A DNA stretch of 64,000 nt from Curtobacterium sp. SGAir0471 (GCF_005490985.1 NZ_CP027869.1:2914001-2978000); one strand, 5' to 3'. Numbered from the stretch's first letter, positions 24,061 to 32,907 are shown. The notes: a model not told the origin generated them from the letters alone. Numbers and translations are program-made.

Positions 24061-24366
24061 ATGACCCAGACGGTCCTCCTCGAGGTCCAGCTGCGCGACG
24101 ACGTCGCGCAGGACACCATCGAGTCCGCGATCAGCGAGACCCTCGCCCAGACGGCCACCTTCGCGGGCAACGAGTCCCTCGAGGTCCTGGTCGACGACAC
24201 AGACCCGCTGCACCTCGTCGTGCTCGAGCGGTGGACGACCCCGGCCGACCACGACGCCTACGTCGCCTGGCGCGCCACCGACGAGGGCGCCCCGCGGGCC
24301 CTCGCCGCGATCGTCGCTGCTCCGCCCGTCACGCGCACGTTCAGCCGGGCGCTCGACCTCGGCTGA
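24061..24366 (+). CDS. Antibiotic biosynthesis monooxygenase (ABM) domain protein
   Basis: A 101-residue protein of the dimeric alpha-beta barrel (ABM) superfamily, like YgiN-type quinol monooxygenases. Landmarks are VLLEVQLRDDVAQDTIESAI, FAGNESLEVLVDDTDPLHLV, VVLERWTTPADHDAYVAWR and a C-terminal strand PPVTRTFSRAL. GGAAGGTG lies upstream of ATG 24061. It stands alone and is convergent with the amidohydrolase gene. Enzymes of this group oxidise quinones or aromatic compounds without cofactor; the actual substrate is unknown. Confidence 0.75.
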   Translation: MTQTVLLEVQLRDDVAQDTIESAISETLAQTATFAGNESLEVLVDDTDPLHLVVLERWTTPADHDAYVAWRATDEGAPRALAAIVAAPPVTRTFSRALDLG

Positions 24367-24403
24367 GCAGCGCTCCGCGTGAGCGTCGCTCGACTCGGCT
24401 GCG

Positions 24404-24418
24404 CGCCGCTCCGCGGCG
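24404..24418. terminator. Short GC hairpin between convergent genes
   Basis: CGCCGC-TCC-GCGGCG, between the monooxygenase and amidohydrolase stops. No T-tract; weak evidence. Confidence 0.3.
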
Positions 24419-24446
24419 ACCGCAGGAGCTCCGCGCACCTGATCCG

Positions 24447-25469
24447 TCATCCCTGGTCGCCGAGCCCGAACAACCGCCGCGCGTTGCCCGACGCGAACGC
24501 CTCCCGCGCCGCGTCGTCGGGGAGCTCCGCCAGGAACCCGTCGACCTGCTCGCGGGTCGGTGACTGGAACGGGTGGTCGGTCGAGAACACGAGCCGGTCG
24601 ACCGACGTGACGGCGAGTGCGTGCCGCAGCAGCGCCGGGTCGAGCATGCCCGACGCGGTGATCCAGACGTTCTCGCGCAGGTAGTCCGTGACCGACCGGT
24701 CGAGCCCCGCCGTCCGTGCAATGCCGTCGGCCCGACCGTGCCAGAAGAGCAGCAGTTCACCCCAGTGCCCGAGCACGAGCTGCAGGTCGGGGTGCCGGTC
24801 GAGGGCACCGCTCGCCATCAGCCGGAGTGCGGCCGTCCCCGCCTCGAGGTGCCAGCCCCACCCGAACGTCGCGAGGGCGAGGTCCACCGGTTCGCCGAGC
24901 CCCGAGTACGCGGCTCGGCGGACGGCGCCGGGCGGCACCTGCGGGTGGATGAAGACCGGCTGGTGCAGGCGCGACGCCACCGCCCACAGGTCGTCGTACC
25001 GCGGGTCGTCGGGCGTCACGTCGCCGACCCGGCCGTAGGTCATCACGCCCGTCAGCCCGAGCGCGACGGCTCGCTCGAGCTCGGCCGCGGCGGCTGCCGG
25101 GTCCGCGAGCGGGAGCGTCGCCATGGCCCGGAACCGACCGGGGTGCGCACGGATCGCCTCGACGACCTCGTCGTTCGCGTCGCGGGCGAGCGCCACGGCG
25201 TCGGCGGTGCTCGGGACCTGTGCGCCGGGCGGGGCCAGCGAGAGCACCTGGACGTCGACGCCCTGCTCGTCCATCGCGGCGAGCCGCCGCTCCGCCAGGT
25301 CGGTCAACCGTGCACGGACGTCGCCGTGGTCGTTGAGCACGAGGCTGGCGTCGCGGTCGTCACCGGTCATGCCCCGGAGCGCTCGGTCGACCGGTTCCGA
25401 GATCCAGTGCTCCTCGATGCCGATCAGTCGCGCCGTGACCAGCCCGTCCGTTCCCGCGTCCCCGGACAT
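24447..25469 (-). CDS. Amidohydrolase-2 family (ACMSD/resorcylate decarboxylase-like)
   Basis: A 340-residue metal-dependent TIM-barrel enzyme. The motif IGIEEHW at residues 16-22 supplies the ExH metal ligands of the gamma-resorcylate/2,3-dihydroxybenzoate decarboxylase type, in place of HxH. VFIHPQV and LVLGHWGELLLFW supply histidines, and FSTDHPFQSP the catalytic aspartate region. It probably decarboxylates or hydrolyses an aromatic acid. ATG 25469 has AGGAGA eight bases upstream, so an in-frame ATG 13 codons earlier was rejected. It is a single gene with no aromatic pathway alongside. Confidence 0.8.
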   Translation of the reverse strand: MSGDAGTDGLVTARLIGIEEHWISEPVDRALRGMTGDDRDASLVLNDHGDVRARLTDLAERRLAAMDEQGVDVQVLSLAPPGAQVPSTADAVALARDANDEVVEAIRAHPGRFRAMATLPLADPAAAAAELERAVALGLTGVMTYGRVGDVTPDDPRYDDLWAVASRLHQPVFIHPQVPPGAVRRAAYSGLGEPVDLALATFGWGWHLEAGTAALRLMASGALDRHPDLQLVLGHWGELLLFWHGRADGIARTAGLDRSVTDYLRENVWITASGMLDPALLRHALAVTSVDRLVFSTDHPFQSPTREQVDGFLAELPDDAAREAFASGNARRLFGLGDQG

Positions 25470-25594
25470 CCCGTGTCTCCTGTCCGACGCGCGGCCGCCG
25501 CGCGCCACGACGGACGGTACGCCGGAGGCGACGACGCGGTCGGGCCGGGCCGGTCCGGGTCAGATCGGGTCGGTCGGTCAGCGCGAGCGGTGCC

Positions 25595-25636
25595 GGACGG
25601 GAGGCGCGTGGCGGGCCCGCCCCGCGCCTCCCGTCC
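25595..25636. repeat. Dispersed palindromic repeat, copy 6
   Basis: GGACGGGAGGCGCG and CGCGCCTCCCGTCC arms around TGGCGGGCCCGCCC-like centre. It lies 18 bases past the stop of the GH10 gene and upstream of the amidohydrolase gene (both leftward), again at a gene 3' end. Confidence 0.85.
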
Positions 25637-25653
25637 GTCACGTCGTCACGTCG

Positions 25654-26928
25654 TCACGTCGTCGGCGCGACCACCTCGTGCTCCGTGGCGTCCCGTCCGA
25701 CGGCGAACGCCGTCGACGCGCCCCGCGCGTCCGCCCGGTAGTCCCCGCGGAACCCGCGCACCCGCACCTGCCCGCGCTCGTCCGTGCGGAGCACGGTCGG
25801 CCCGGTCCACCACTCCTCCTTGACGAGCCGGCGCACCGCCTCGTAGGACGGCTTCGGCGTCCCGTCCTCGCGCACCAGCCCGATCGGCGCGCCCAGCCAG
25901 GCGCCCGCGTCGGTGATGCCCCAGTAGGTCACCGCCTCGACCGCGGGGGGCCCGACCAGGCTCCGGTAGTGCCGCTCGACCTCGTCGGCCTGCCGCGCCT
26001 CACCCTCGGGCGTCGACGGCCACGAGTCCACCCGGTGGTCGTTCAGGTCGACGACGTGCGCGGGCATGAGGTCGCCCGACACGAGCGAGGTCTCGGTCAG
26101 GTGCAGCGGCAGGCCGTACCGAGCGAACCGGTCGACCATCGCGAGCATCGTCTCCTCGCCCCAGTAGCCCTGGTGCATGTGGGTCTGCAGCCCGATGGCG
26201 TCGATCTGCACCCCGGCCTCGAGCACGCCCTCGATCAGGCACTCGTACGCGCTCGACAGGTCGAAGTCGTTGAGCAGCAGGGTCGCGTGCGGGTTGGTGG
26301 CGCGGGCCTCCTCGAACGCCATCTGGATCGTCGGGATGCGGCCCTTCGCCCGGGCGAGCGGGGTGATCGCGTTGTCGCCGTTGTCGAACACGGGCATGAT
26401 GACGACCTCGTTGATCGCGTCCCACGTGTCGACCAGCCCGGCGAGGTCGGAGACCTCGCGGCGGATGCGCTCGCGCTGCAGCCGTTCGACCTCGTCGAGG
26501 GGCAGCCCGAGCAGCCAGTCCGGCTGCACGGTGTGCCAGACGAGCGGGTGGCCCTTGCGCGCGATCCCCCGCTCGCGGAACCACTCGGCGGTGCGGCGGA
26601 GCCGGGCGGTGTCGGGTCGTCCGCGCTCGGGCTCGAAGGTGCCCCAGTAGAACGGGAGCGTCGCGGTGGTGAACACGTCGGTGTACAGGTCGGCGAGCCG
26701 TTCGAGGTGCTCCCGTTCGTCGCCGTCGACCTCGTCGTTCGCGAGCGCGACGAAGTCGAAGCCGATGTTGCCGAAGCCGAACGCGTGCCGGGTCTGCTCG
26801 ACCGTGACCCCGACGTCCGGCAGCGGCGTGCCGTGGTGGTCGACGACCGTCAGGACCGTCGTGCCCGTGCGGTGGGCGATCGACTGCTGGGTGTCCGACT
26901 GCTGAGAGTCCGACTGCTGGGTGTCCAT
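25654..26928 (-). CDS. GH10 endo-beta-1,4-xylanase, intracellular
   Basis: A 424-residue glycoside hydrolase of family 10. The acid/base is E174 in DTWDAINEVV and the nucleophile E279 in PLHLTETSLV; KGHPLVWHTVQPDWL and DAIGLQTHMHQGYW are family blocks. No signal peptide is present, so it should act on imported xylo-oligosaccharides in the cytoplasm. A small N-terminal beta region (TVLTVVDHHGTPLPDVGVTV) and a C-terminal strand-rich tail flank the barrel. Residues 2-16 are QSD-rich because of a 15-base tandem repeat. ATG 26928 has GGGGAG upstream. A good sigma70 promoter precedes it. Confidence 0.88.
   Translation of the reverse strand: MDTQQSDSQQSDTQQSIAHRTGTTVLTVVDHHGTPLPDVGVTVEQTRHAFGFGNIGFDFVALANDEVDGDEREHLERLADLYTDVFTTATLPFYWGTFEPERGRPDTARLRRTAEWFRERGIARKGHPLVWHTVQPDWLLGLPLDEVERLQRERIRREVSDLAGLVDTWDAINEVVIMPVFDNGDNAITPLARAKGRIPTIQMAFEEARATNPHATLLLNDFDLSSAYECLIEGVLEAGVQIDAIGLQTHMHQGYWGEETMLAMVDRFARYGLPLHLTETSLVSGDLMPAHVVDLNDHRVDSWPSTPEGEARQADEVERHYRSLVGPPAVEAVTYWGITDAGAWLGAPIGLVREDGTPKPSYEAVRRLVKEEWWTGPTVLRTDERGQVRVRGFRGDYRADARGASTAFAVGRDATEHEVVAPTT
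26881..26925. repeat. 15-bp tandem repeat in the GH10 gene start
   Basis: Three copies of CGACTGCTGGGTGTC (middle copy with GAGAG), encoding the DTQQS/DSQQS segments at residues 2-16. The period is a multiple of three, so copy changes keep frame. Confidence 0.75.
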
Positions 26929-26947
26929 GGCTGCTCCCCGGCACCCG

Positions 26948-26957
26948 TCGACGTCGA
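26948..26957. promoter_or_regulatory. Palindrome in the GH10 5' leader
   Basis: TCGACGTCGA, a perfect 10-base palindrome between the promoter and ATG of the xylanase gene; possible repressor site. Confidence 0.3.
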
Positions 26958-26983
26958 TGTCGATGGGATTTGTTGTGCGGCCG

Positions 26984-27012
26984 AACATAGCAGGACGGTG
27001 TCCCGGTGTCAG
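26984..27012 (-). promoter_or_regulatory. Promoter of the GH10 gene
   Basis: On the minus strand CTGACA (27012 to 27007), a 17-base spacer and TATGTT (26989 to 26984). This is the best -35/-10 pair seen in the window. It predicts a transcript starting near 26977 with a 49-base leader. Confidence 0.6.
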
Positions 27013-27213
27013 GAGCGCGCTGTCCCGTCTGTCCGTCGAGCGCTGCTGCCGACCGCGCCCGCCACCACCGCAGCGAGCGACAGCACCACGGCGAGCGCCG
27101 ACGACCCCCCGAACACTACCGACCGGCATCCTGGTACCGCTCCTGAACGAACCGGAGTCCTGGGGACCGGCTGCCCCAGGCTCCTTCATCGACTCCGGCG
27201 CGATCTTCAGCGC

Positions 27214-29310
27214 ATGGACTCGACTCACCCCGCCCCGACGTCGGGCGACCGCGCCACCGCACGCCCTGCTCGGTGGTGGCACCAGACCGTCGCCCAGCGG
27301 GCGACCCTCGTCGCGATCGTCGTGCTCGGCGCCGTCCTGTCGAGCTGGAACCTCGCCCGCGGCGGCGACTCGTCGTTCTACGCCGCCGCAGCACGCTCGA
27401 TGTCCGAGTCGCTGCCCGCGTTCCTGTCCGGCTCGTTCGACCCCGGTGCGACGGTGACCCTCGACAAGCTCGCCGGCTTCGCGGTGCCCCAGGCGATCAG
27501 CATCCACCTGTTCGGCATGTCCACGGCGTCGCTCGCGCTGCCCCAGGTGATCGAGGGCGTGGTCACGACGCTCGCCGTCTCCGTGGTCGCGCTCCGCTGG
27601 CTCGGCGCCCGAGCCGGCCTGGTCGCCGCCGCCCTCGCCGCGAGCACCCCGATCTTCGTGTCGATGTTCGGCCACCCGATGGAGGACGGCCTCCTCACCA
27701 TGTCGCTCGCCGTCGCGCTGGTCTGGTGGCAGCGCGCCGCGCTCACCCGGACGTGGTGGCCGCTGCTGCTCGCCGGGCTGTTCGTCGGCGTCGGCTTCCA
27801 GGCGAAGATGCTGCAGGCCTGGTTGGTGCTGCCCGCCCTCGTGCTCGCCACGGTGGTCGCCACCGCCGGCTCGGGACGGCGATGGCGCCGCGCCGCGGGA
27901 CACGTGGCCGCGCTGGTCGGTGCCGCGGTCGTCGCGAGCCTCTCCTGGTCGGTGGTGCTCGGGCTGCTGCCGACGGGCGACCACCCCTACTTCGACGGGT
28001 CGACCGACGACAGCGTCTTCGCGATGGTCTTCGGCTACAACGGCGTCGACCGGTTCCTCCCCGGACTGTGGCCCGGAGCGGTCGGCGCGCTCGGCGCCGC
28101 CGTCGGACACGCCGGCACGCACGTCGCGGACGCGTGGCGCACGGCGACCGCCGGCCGGGGCGGTGGCGACCACTCGCTGCTCCAGCTCTTCTCGCCGCGG
28201 TACGCGTCACAGGTCGGCTGGTCGTGGCCCGCAGCGCTCACCGGCATCGGCATCGGCGCGGCCCGGTGGTGGCGTCGTCGGCCCGGCCGGGAGGCACTGC
28301 TCCCCGCCGCCACGCTCGTCGCCCTGGTCGTCTGGCTGGTGACCGCGGTGGCGGTGCTGTCCGTCCTGCGACTCCCGCACACCGCGTACGTCGCCGGGAT
28401 CGGCGCGCAGCTCGCGGCCCTCGGCGCGCTCGGCTGGTGGGGCGCAGCCGGGTTCGTGGACGCGGCCGACCGCCGGCTGCGGCTCGTGCCCGTCGGCCTG
28501 CTCGTGGTCCAGGGCGCCTGGTGGGCGTGGCTGGCGCGGGCCTCGTCCGAGCCGGCGCTCCTCGGCACGATCGCCGTCGGCGTGACCGTCGTGGCGCTCG
28601 TGGTGCTCGTCGTCCGCTGGCGTCGGAGCGACCCGACGGCGCCGTCGACCCGCTGGCGTCGGACGGCGGCCGGCGTACTCGTGGCCGCGGTGGTGCTCGG
28701 GCCGGCGTGCTTCTCGCTGCAGGTCCTCGACGCGGCGCGGGACGGCAGCGGCGGCGACGCGTCGGTCGGCGTCGGGCAGGGTGCCTTCGCCCGCGGCGGT
28801 GGCACCCCGGACCGGGCGTTCGCGCTCGGCCGCGGCGGCACCGGCGGCTGGTCGGCCGGAGGTCGGTCGTCCGGCCCTGCGCCGTTCACGATCTCCGCAC
28901 CGGACGTCGTCGGTGGCCACACCCGCCTGCCGTCGGACGAGGCAGCCCTCGTCGATGCCGCCGAGCGCGCAGGCGGCGGTCAGGACGGGGCACCGCTGTT
29001 CCTCACCGACTCGTGGCGGATCGCCGCCGACGTCATCGGCGACACCGGCGACGAGGTCCTGACCGACGGCGGGTTCTCCGGCCGGGTCCCGGTGTTCACC
29101 GCCGCCCAGGTCGAGTCGATCGTCCGCTCGGGCAGGACGCACCTGCTCGTCGTCGCGTCGGGCACGGCCGCTACCGACCCGGTCCGCCGTGCCGGTGCCG
29201 ACCTCGGTTGCCGGGTGGTGCAGCGCTGGGGCTCGACGTTCGCCGACGCGGCGTCCGGCAGGTCCTTCGGCGGTGGCACCACGTCCTTCGCACTCGAGCG
29301 CTGCTCCTGA
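27214..29310 (+). CDS. GT39-family membrane glycosyltransferase
   Basis: A 698-residue polytopic GT-C protein of the ArnT/protein O-mannosyltransferase type. An acidic motif in LARGGDSSFYAAAARSM follows helix 1, and LDKLAGFAVPQAISIHLFG is the conserved second loop. About 11-12 hydrophobic segments run from residue 28 to about 510. A glycine-rich linker (GVGQGAFARGGGTPDRAF) then leads to a soluble C-terminal domain ending in TTSFALERCS. This architecture is common in actinobacteria; such enzymes use polyprenyl-phosphate sugars to glycosylate proteins or wall polymers. The 285-base region upstream carries the GH10 promoter on the other strand and no other gene. Confidence 0.83.
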   Translation: MDSTHPAPTSGDRATARPARWWHQTVAQRATLVAIVVLGAVLSSWNLARGGDSSFYAAAARSMSESLPAFLSGSFDPGATVTLDKLAGFAVPQAISIHLFGMSTASLALPQVIEGVVTTLAVSVVALRWLGARAGLVAAALAASTPIFVSMFGHPMEDGLLTMSLAVALVWWQRAALTRTWWPLLLAGLFVGVGFQAKMLQAWLVLPALVLATVVATAGSGRRWRRAAGHVAALVGAAVVASLSWSVVLGLLPTGDHPYFDGSTDDSVFAMVFGYNGVDRFLPGLWPGAVGALGAAVGHAGTHVADAWRTATAGRGGGDHSLLQLFSPRYASQVGWSWPAALTGIGIGAARWWRRRPGREALLPAATLVALVVWLVTAVAVLSVLRLPHTAYVAGIGAQLAALGALGWWGAAGFVDAADRRLRLVPVGLLVVQGAWWAWLARASSEPALLGTIAVGVTVVALVVLVVRWRRSDPTAPSTRWRRTAAGVLVAAVVLGPACFSLQVLDAARDGSGGDASVGVGQGAFARGGGTPDRAFALGRGGTGGWSAGGRSSGPAPFTISAPDVVGGHTRLPSDEAALVDAAERAGGGQDGAPLFLTDSWRIAADVIGDTGDEVLTDGGFSGRVPVFTAAQVESIVRSGRTHLLVVASGTAATDPVRRAGADLGCRVVQRWGSTFADAASGRSFGGGTTSFALERCS

Positions 29311-29338
29311 GACGACGCGGGTAGGGCAGGATCGAGCG

Positions 29339-29839
29339 ATGGAGATCCGCGTGGCCGACCTTGACGACGCCGAGGCAGTCGCGGCCTTTCAGGTCCGGGC
29401 ATGGGAGCAGACGTACCGGGGGCTCGTCCCCGACGCGTTCCTCGACGCCGCAAGGTCGCGCGACCGACGTGCGCGGTGGACCGAACGGATCCGCCGCGGC
29501 GAGCGTCGCGTCGTGCTCGTGCGTGCCGAGGACGTCGTGGTCGGGGTGTCGAGCACAGCGCCGTCGGCGGAGCCCGGTCTGCCCGCGACCGAGCTCTGCA
29601 CGCTCTACCTCGATGCGGCCGTGCAGGGCACCGGGGTGTCGGACCAGCTGCTCGAGGCTGCTCTCGGGCGGGCGGCTGCCCACCTGCTCGTCTTCTCGGT
29701 GAACGGACGAGCCAAGCGCTTCTACGCCCGCCACGGCTTCGCACCACAGGGTTCACCGCAGGTCGACCCCGGCACGGGACTCGACGAGGAACGCTGGGTG
29801 CGCGGCGGCAGCGGAGCGGTGCGGAGCGTTCCCGCATGA
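29339..29839 (+). CDS. GNAT-family N-acetyltransferase
   Basis: A 166-residue acetyltransferase. It has the N-terminal IRVADLDDAEAVAAFQVRAW strand-helix, LCTLYLDAAVQGTGVSDQLL as the acetyl-CoA binding motif A (normally Q/RxxGxG/A; here QGTGVS), and FSVNGRAKRFYARHGFAPQG as motif B. ATG 29339 follows CAGGAT by six bases. It overlaps mobA as ATGA, so it is co-translated with the molybdenum cofactor genes; a link to that pathway is not known. Substrate unknown. Confidence 0.83.
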   Translation: MEIRVADLDDAEAVAAFQVRAWEQTYRGLVPDAFLDAARSRDRRARWTERIRRGERRVVLVRAEDVVVGVSSTAPSAEPGLPATELCTLYLDAAVQGTGVSDQLLEAALGRAAAHLLVFSVNGRAKRFYARHGFAPQGSPQVDPGTGLDEERWVRGGSGAVRSVPA

Positions 29840-30441
29840 CCGTCCCGGGAGTCGTGCCGCACGACGCCGTGCTGCTCGCCGGGGGCCGAGCGTCACGGAT
29901 GGGTGGGATCGACAAGACGGCCCTCATCGCCGACGGCCTGGCGCTGTCGGACCACGCCGTCGCCGCGGCGGCCCGCGCCCGCATCGTCGTGCTCGTCGGG
30001 CTCCGGGACGGCCGGACCGCACCGGACGGGGTCGTCGTCACACGTGAGGACCCGCCGTTCGGCGGACCGGTGGCCGGCATCGCCGCAGGGCTCGCGGCGG
30101 TCGCCGCGCCAGCGCCGTGGACGCTCGTGCTCGCGTGCGACCTCGTGCGCCCCGAGCGGGCGGTCGACGCGCTGCTCGGGGCGGCGGACGACGAGGCCGA
30201 CGTCGACGGCTTCATCGCCGTCGACGAGGACGGACGTCGTCAACCCCTGCTCGCGCTCTACCGCTCGGACGCCCTGCGTGCCGCGGTCCGGGAGCTCGGT
30301 GACCCCACCGGCGCAGCGGTCCGACGGCTCACGGCCGGCCTGCGGCTCGTCGAGGTCCCACTGCCCGCCGATCTCTGTGCGGACGTGGACGAACCGGCGG
30401 ACGCCACGCGGGCCACGGCGACCGCCCGACTGCTTGACTGA
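29836..30441 (+). CDS. mobA: Molybdenum cofactor guanylyltransferase-like (MobA)
   Basis: A 201-residue nucleotidyltransferase. The nucleotide-binding loop LLAGGRASRMGGIDKTAL is intact. LACDLVRPERAVDALL supplies the metal-binding Asp, and GRRQPLLALYRSDAL is the C-terminal family block. MobA joins GMP to molybdopterin to make the bis-MGD cofactor needed by the formate dehydrogenase encoded downstream, which supports the call. It overlaps the acetyltransferase gene by four bases; the next gene starts four bases after its stop. It is shorter than some MobA proteins, but the conserved blocks are present. Confidence 0.85.
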   Translation: MTVPGVVPHDAVLLAGGRASRMGGIDKTALIADGLALSDHAVAAAARARIVVLVGLRDGRTAPDGVVVTREDPPFGGPVAGIAAGLAAVAAPAPWTLVLACDLVRPERAVDALLGAADDEADVDGFIAVDEDGRRQPLLALYRSDALRAAVRELGDPTGAAVRRLTAGLRLVEVPLPADLCADVDEPADATRATATARLLD

Positions 30442-30445
30442 CCGC

Positions 30446-30748
30446 ATGACCACTGACGACGTCCTCGCCGCTTGGACCGCCGAGCTCGCCGAGGCGCTCG
30501 GGTTCCCCGAGGACTTCACGCTCGACCGCGACGTCGTGCTCGACCTCGCCCGCGACGCCGCCCACGGGGTGGCCCGGCCGGCCGCCCCGCTCACGACCTT
30601 CCTGGTCGGGTACGCAGCAGGGCTCCGCGGCGGGTCGAGCGCCGACCTGGCCGATGCCGCCGCGACCGCGACCCGGCTCGCGCTGGCACACGGGGCCGCA
30701 GCGGACTCCGCGGACGCTGACGGCTCCACCGGGCCCGACGCCCGGTGA
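30446..30748 (+). CDS. DUF6457-like small protein of the molybdenum cofactor operon
   Basis: A 100-residue acidic, alanine-rich, probably all-helical protein: VLAAWTAELAEALGFPEDF, then LDLARDAAHGVARPAAPLTTFLVGYAAG. It resembles the DUF6457 proteins that sit between mobA and moeA in actinobacteria; I am moderately sure of that name. It begins four bases after mobA and overlaps moeA as GTGA. The invariant position suggests a helper role in cofactor handling, but no function is known. Confidence 0.65.
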   Translation: MTTDDVLAAWTAELAEALGFPEDFTLDRDVVLDLARDAAHGVARPAAPLTTFLVGYAAGLRGGSSADLADAAATATRLALAHGAAADSADADGSTGPDAR

Positions 30749-31944
30749 CGCTGGTCCTGCCGTCCTGGTCCGAGGCCCGACGCGCGGCACACGAGCAGGG
30801 CGCCCGTCTGGCCGCCGACACCGCGGGCGCCGACCCCGGGTCGGGAGCGGTCCGACTCGACCTGGCATCGGCGCTCGGACGGACGCTCGCCGCTGACCTG
30901 CTCGCCCGTGCCGACGTGCCCGGCCACGACGGCGCCGCGATGGACGGGTGGGCCGTCGCAGGGCCTGGGCCGTGGGTGCTCGGCGCACCGATCGTCGCGG
31001 GCGCGGTCCCCGCTGACGAGCCGCTCGCCGTCGGGCACGCCCGTCCGGTCACGACCGGGGCGCCGGTACCACCCGGCACGGAGGCCGTGGTGCGTTCCGA
31101 GGACGCCTCCGTCGACGACGACGGCCGCCTGGTCCGCCACACGTCGTCCGCGCGTCGTCACGTCCGACCGGCCGGCGAGGAGGTCTCCCGCGACCAGGTG
31201 CTGTTCCCCGCCGGCTCCGTGCTGACCCCGCCGCGTGCAGCGCTGGCCGCGGCGTCCGGCGTCGACGACGTGCTCGTCGCGCCCGTCCCGACCGCGCGGG
31301 TCGCGGTGCTCGGTGACGAGATCGTCGCCGCGGGCATCCCGCGACCCGGACAGGTGCGCGACGTCTTCACCCACACCCTGCCGTCCGTGCTCCGCACCTT
31401 CGGGGCCGACCCGGTCGCCACCGAGCGCGTGGCCGACGACGCCGACGGCACCGCCCGGGTGCTCGACGCCGCGCAGGAGCGGATCGTCGTCACGACCGGT
31501 GGCACCGCCGGCTCCTCGACTGACCACGTCCGCGGCGCGCTCGCCCGCATCGGCGCCGAGCTGCTCGTCGACCGCGTCGACGTCCGGCCCGGGCGCCCGA
31601 TGCTGCTCGCCCGCCGGGGCACCACCGTGTACCTCTGCCTGCCCGGCAACCCGATGGCCGCGATGGTGGGCCTCGTGCTGCTCGGCGGACCGCTCGTCGC
31701 CGGTCTGCTCGGGCGACCGCTCGAACCGACGGGGTCGGTCCGGCTCGCCGTGGACGTGCCGAACGACCGACCGGGCGCACTGGTGCTCGCCCACCGGACG
31801 ACACCCGAGGGTGCCATGCCGGCGTCCCACCAGTCGTCGGCCATGCTGCGGGGGCTGGCAGACGCGGACGGACTGATGATCGTGCCGGCCGGGGGCGGCG
31901 TGGCGGGCGAGGACGTGCCTCCCGTCCGGCTGCCGTGGGTCTGA
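30745..31944 (+). CDS. moeA: Molybdopterin molybdenumtransferase MoeA
   Basis: A 399-residue MoeA, which inserts molybdate into adenylated molybdopterin. Conserved blocks in order: DVPGHDGAAMDGWAV (substrate loop), VTTGAPVPPGTEAVVRSED, RPAGEEVSRDQVLFPAGSVL, VVTTGGTAGSSTDHV (nucleotide/Mo site, normally TGGxSxGxxD) and YLCLPGNPMAAMVG. The start is GTG overlapping the previous stop. Only mobA and moeA of the cofactor pathway are present here, so the early steps must be encoded elsewhere. It is followed after 96 bases by fdhD. Confidence 0.9.
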   Translation: MTLVLPSWSEARRAAHEQGARLAADTAGADPGSGAVRLDLASALGRTLAADLLARADVPGHDGAAMDGWAVAGPGPWVLGAPIVAGAVPADEPLAVGHARPVTTGAPVPPGTEAVVRSEDASVDDDGRLVRHTSSARRHVRPAGEEVSRDQVLFPAGSVLTPPRAALAAASGVDDVLVAPVPTARVAVLGDEIVAAGIPRPGQVRDVFTHTLPSVLRTFGADPVATERVADDADGTARVLDAAQERIVVTTGGTAGSSTDHVRGALARIGAELLVDRVDVRPGRPMLLARRGTTVYLCLPGNPMAAMVGLVLLGGPLVAGLLGRPLEPTGSVRLAVDVPNDRPGALVLAHRTTPEGAMPASHQSSAMLRGLADADGLMIVPAGGGVAGEDVPPVRLPWV

Positions 31945-32040
31945 CGGTTGCGGACCCGGCGGTCTGAGGACCGGCTCAGCCGCGCTGGCGGGAACCGCAC
32001 CGCCCTGGCGGGTGCCGGGCAGGGGTGGTAGACCCGGAGC

Positions 32041-32907
32041 ATGAGCCGGATCACGGCGCGGAAGCGCGTCACCCGCATCACCGTCGCGACGTCCCGGTCG
32101 GTGCGTGACGACCTGCTCGCCGTCGAGGAGCCGCTCGAGATCCGCGTCGGCGGGAACTCGCTCGCGATCACGATGCGGACACCCGGCAACGACGTCGACC
32201 TCGCCGCCGGGTTCCTGGTGTCCGAGGGCGTGATCGCCCGCGGTGACGACTTCGCCGCCGCCCGGTACTGCGCGGGTGCGACGGACGAGGGGCTGAACAC
32301 CTACAACGTGCTCGACGTGACGCTCGCCCTCGGTGTTCCTGCACCGGATCCGAGCCTGGAGCGGGCGTTCTACACGACCAGTTCGTGCGGCCTGTGCGGC
32401 AAGGCGAGCATCGACGCGGTGCGGACGACCTCGCAGCACGCCGTGCACCACGACGACCTCGTGCTCGACCCGGCACTGCTCGCGACGTTCCCCGATCGCC
32501 TGCGCGAGGCCCAGGACGTGTTCGAGAAGACCGGCGGGCTGCACGCGGCGGCGCTGTTCGACGGCACGACCGGAGAGATGCTCGTGCTCCGCGAGGACGT
32601 GGGCCGGCACAACGCCGTCGACAAGGTCGTCGGGTGGGCCGTGAAGGAGGGGCGCCTGCCCCTGAGCGGCACCGTCCTCATGGTCTCCGGTCGGGCGAGC
32701 TTCGAGCTGACCCAGAAGGCGTCGATGGCGGGCATCCCGGTGCTCGCCGCCGTGTCCGCCCCGTCCTCACTCGCCGTCGACCTGGCGAAGGAGGTCGGCA
32801 TCACCATCGTCGGCTTCCTGCGCGGCCAGAGCATGGTCGTCTACAGCCGCCCCGAACGCATCACCGAACCAGCACCCGCCCCTCGAGAGACCGTGAGCGC
32901 ACCGTGA
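32041..32907 (+). CDS. fdhD: FdhD sulfur carrier for formate dehydrogenase
   Basis: A 288-residue FdhD, which passes sulfur from a cysteine desulfurase to the molybdenum cofactor before insertion into formate dehydrogenase. The redox-active pair is C116 and C119 in TTSSCGLCGK. EDVGRHNAVDKVVG binds the cofactor, and SGRASFELTQKA precedes the C-terminal AVSAPSSLAVDLA. Upstream TAGACC lies six bases before ATG, with CGGAG in between, so it may start its own transcript. Its stop overlaps the fdhF start as GTGA; the pair is functionally coupled. Confidence 0.92.
   Translation: MSRITARKRVTRITVATSRSVRDDLLAVEEPLEIRVGGNSLAITMRTPGNDVDLAAGFLVSEGVIARGDDFAAARYCAGATDEGLNTYNVLDVTLALGVPAPDPSLERAFYTTSSCGLCGKASIDAVRTTSQHAVHHDDLVLDPALLATFPDRLREAQDVFEKTGGLHAAALFDGTTGEMLVLREDVGRHNAVDKVVGWAVKEGRLPLSGTVLMVSGRASFELTQKASMAGIPVLAAVSAPSSLAVDLAKEVGITIVGFLRGQSMVVYSRPERITEPAPAPRETVSAP

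Noticed and set aside
23815..24450. Minus-strand frame of 211 codons across the 288-base gap before the sugar operon
   Set aside because: Low-complexity start, overlaps the monooxygenase gene on the other strand, and has no ribosome site or family; the region is better read as promoter sequence.
27273..29324. Long plus-strand frame of 683 codons overlapping the GT39 gene
   Set aside because: Its protein is a run of Arg/Gly/Ala with no membrane helices or motifs; it is the shifted frame of the real transferase.
31945..32040. Gap before fdhD considered as a molybdenum cofactor riboswitch
   Set aside because: Only 96 bases with short GGCGGG repeats; I cannot fold it to the known cofactor-binding RNA and the -10-like box before fdhD suggests no long leader.
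32385..32903. Upstream extension of the fdhF frame through the fdhD gene
   Set aside because: The extension lies entirely in another gene's frame and is arginine-rich; GTG 32904 overlaps the fdhD stop and fits the family start.
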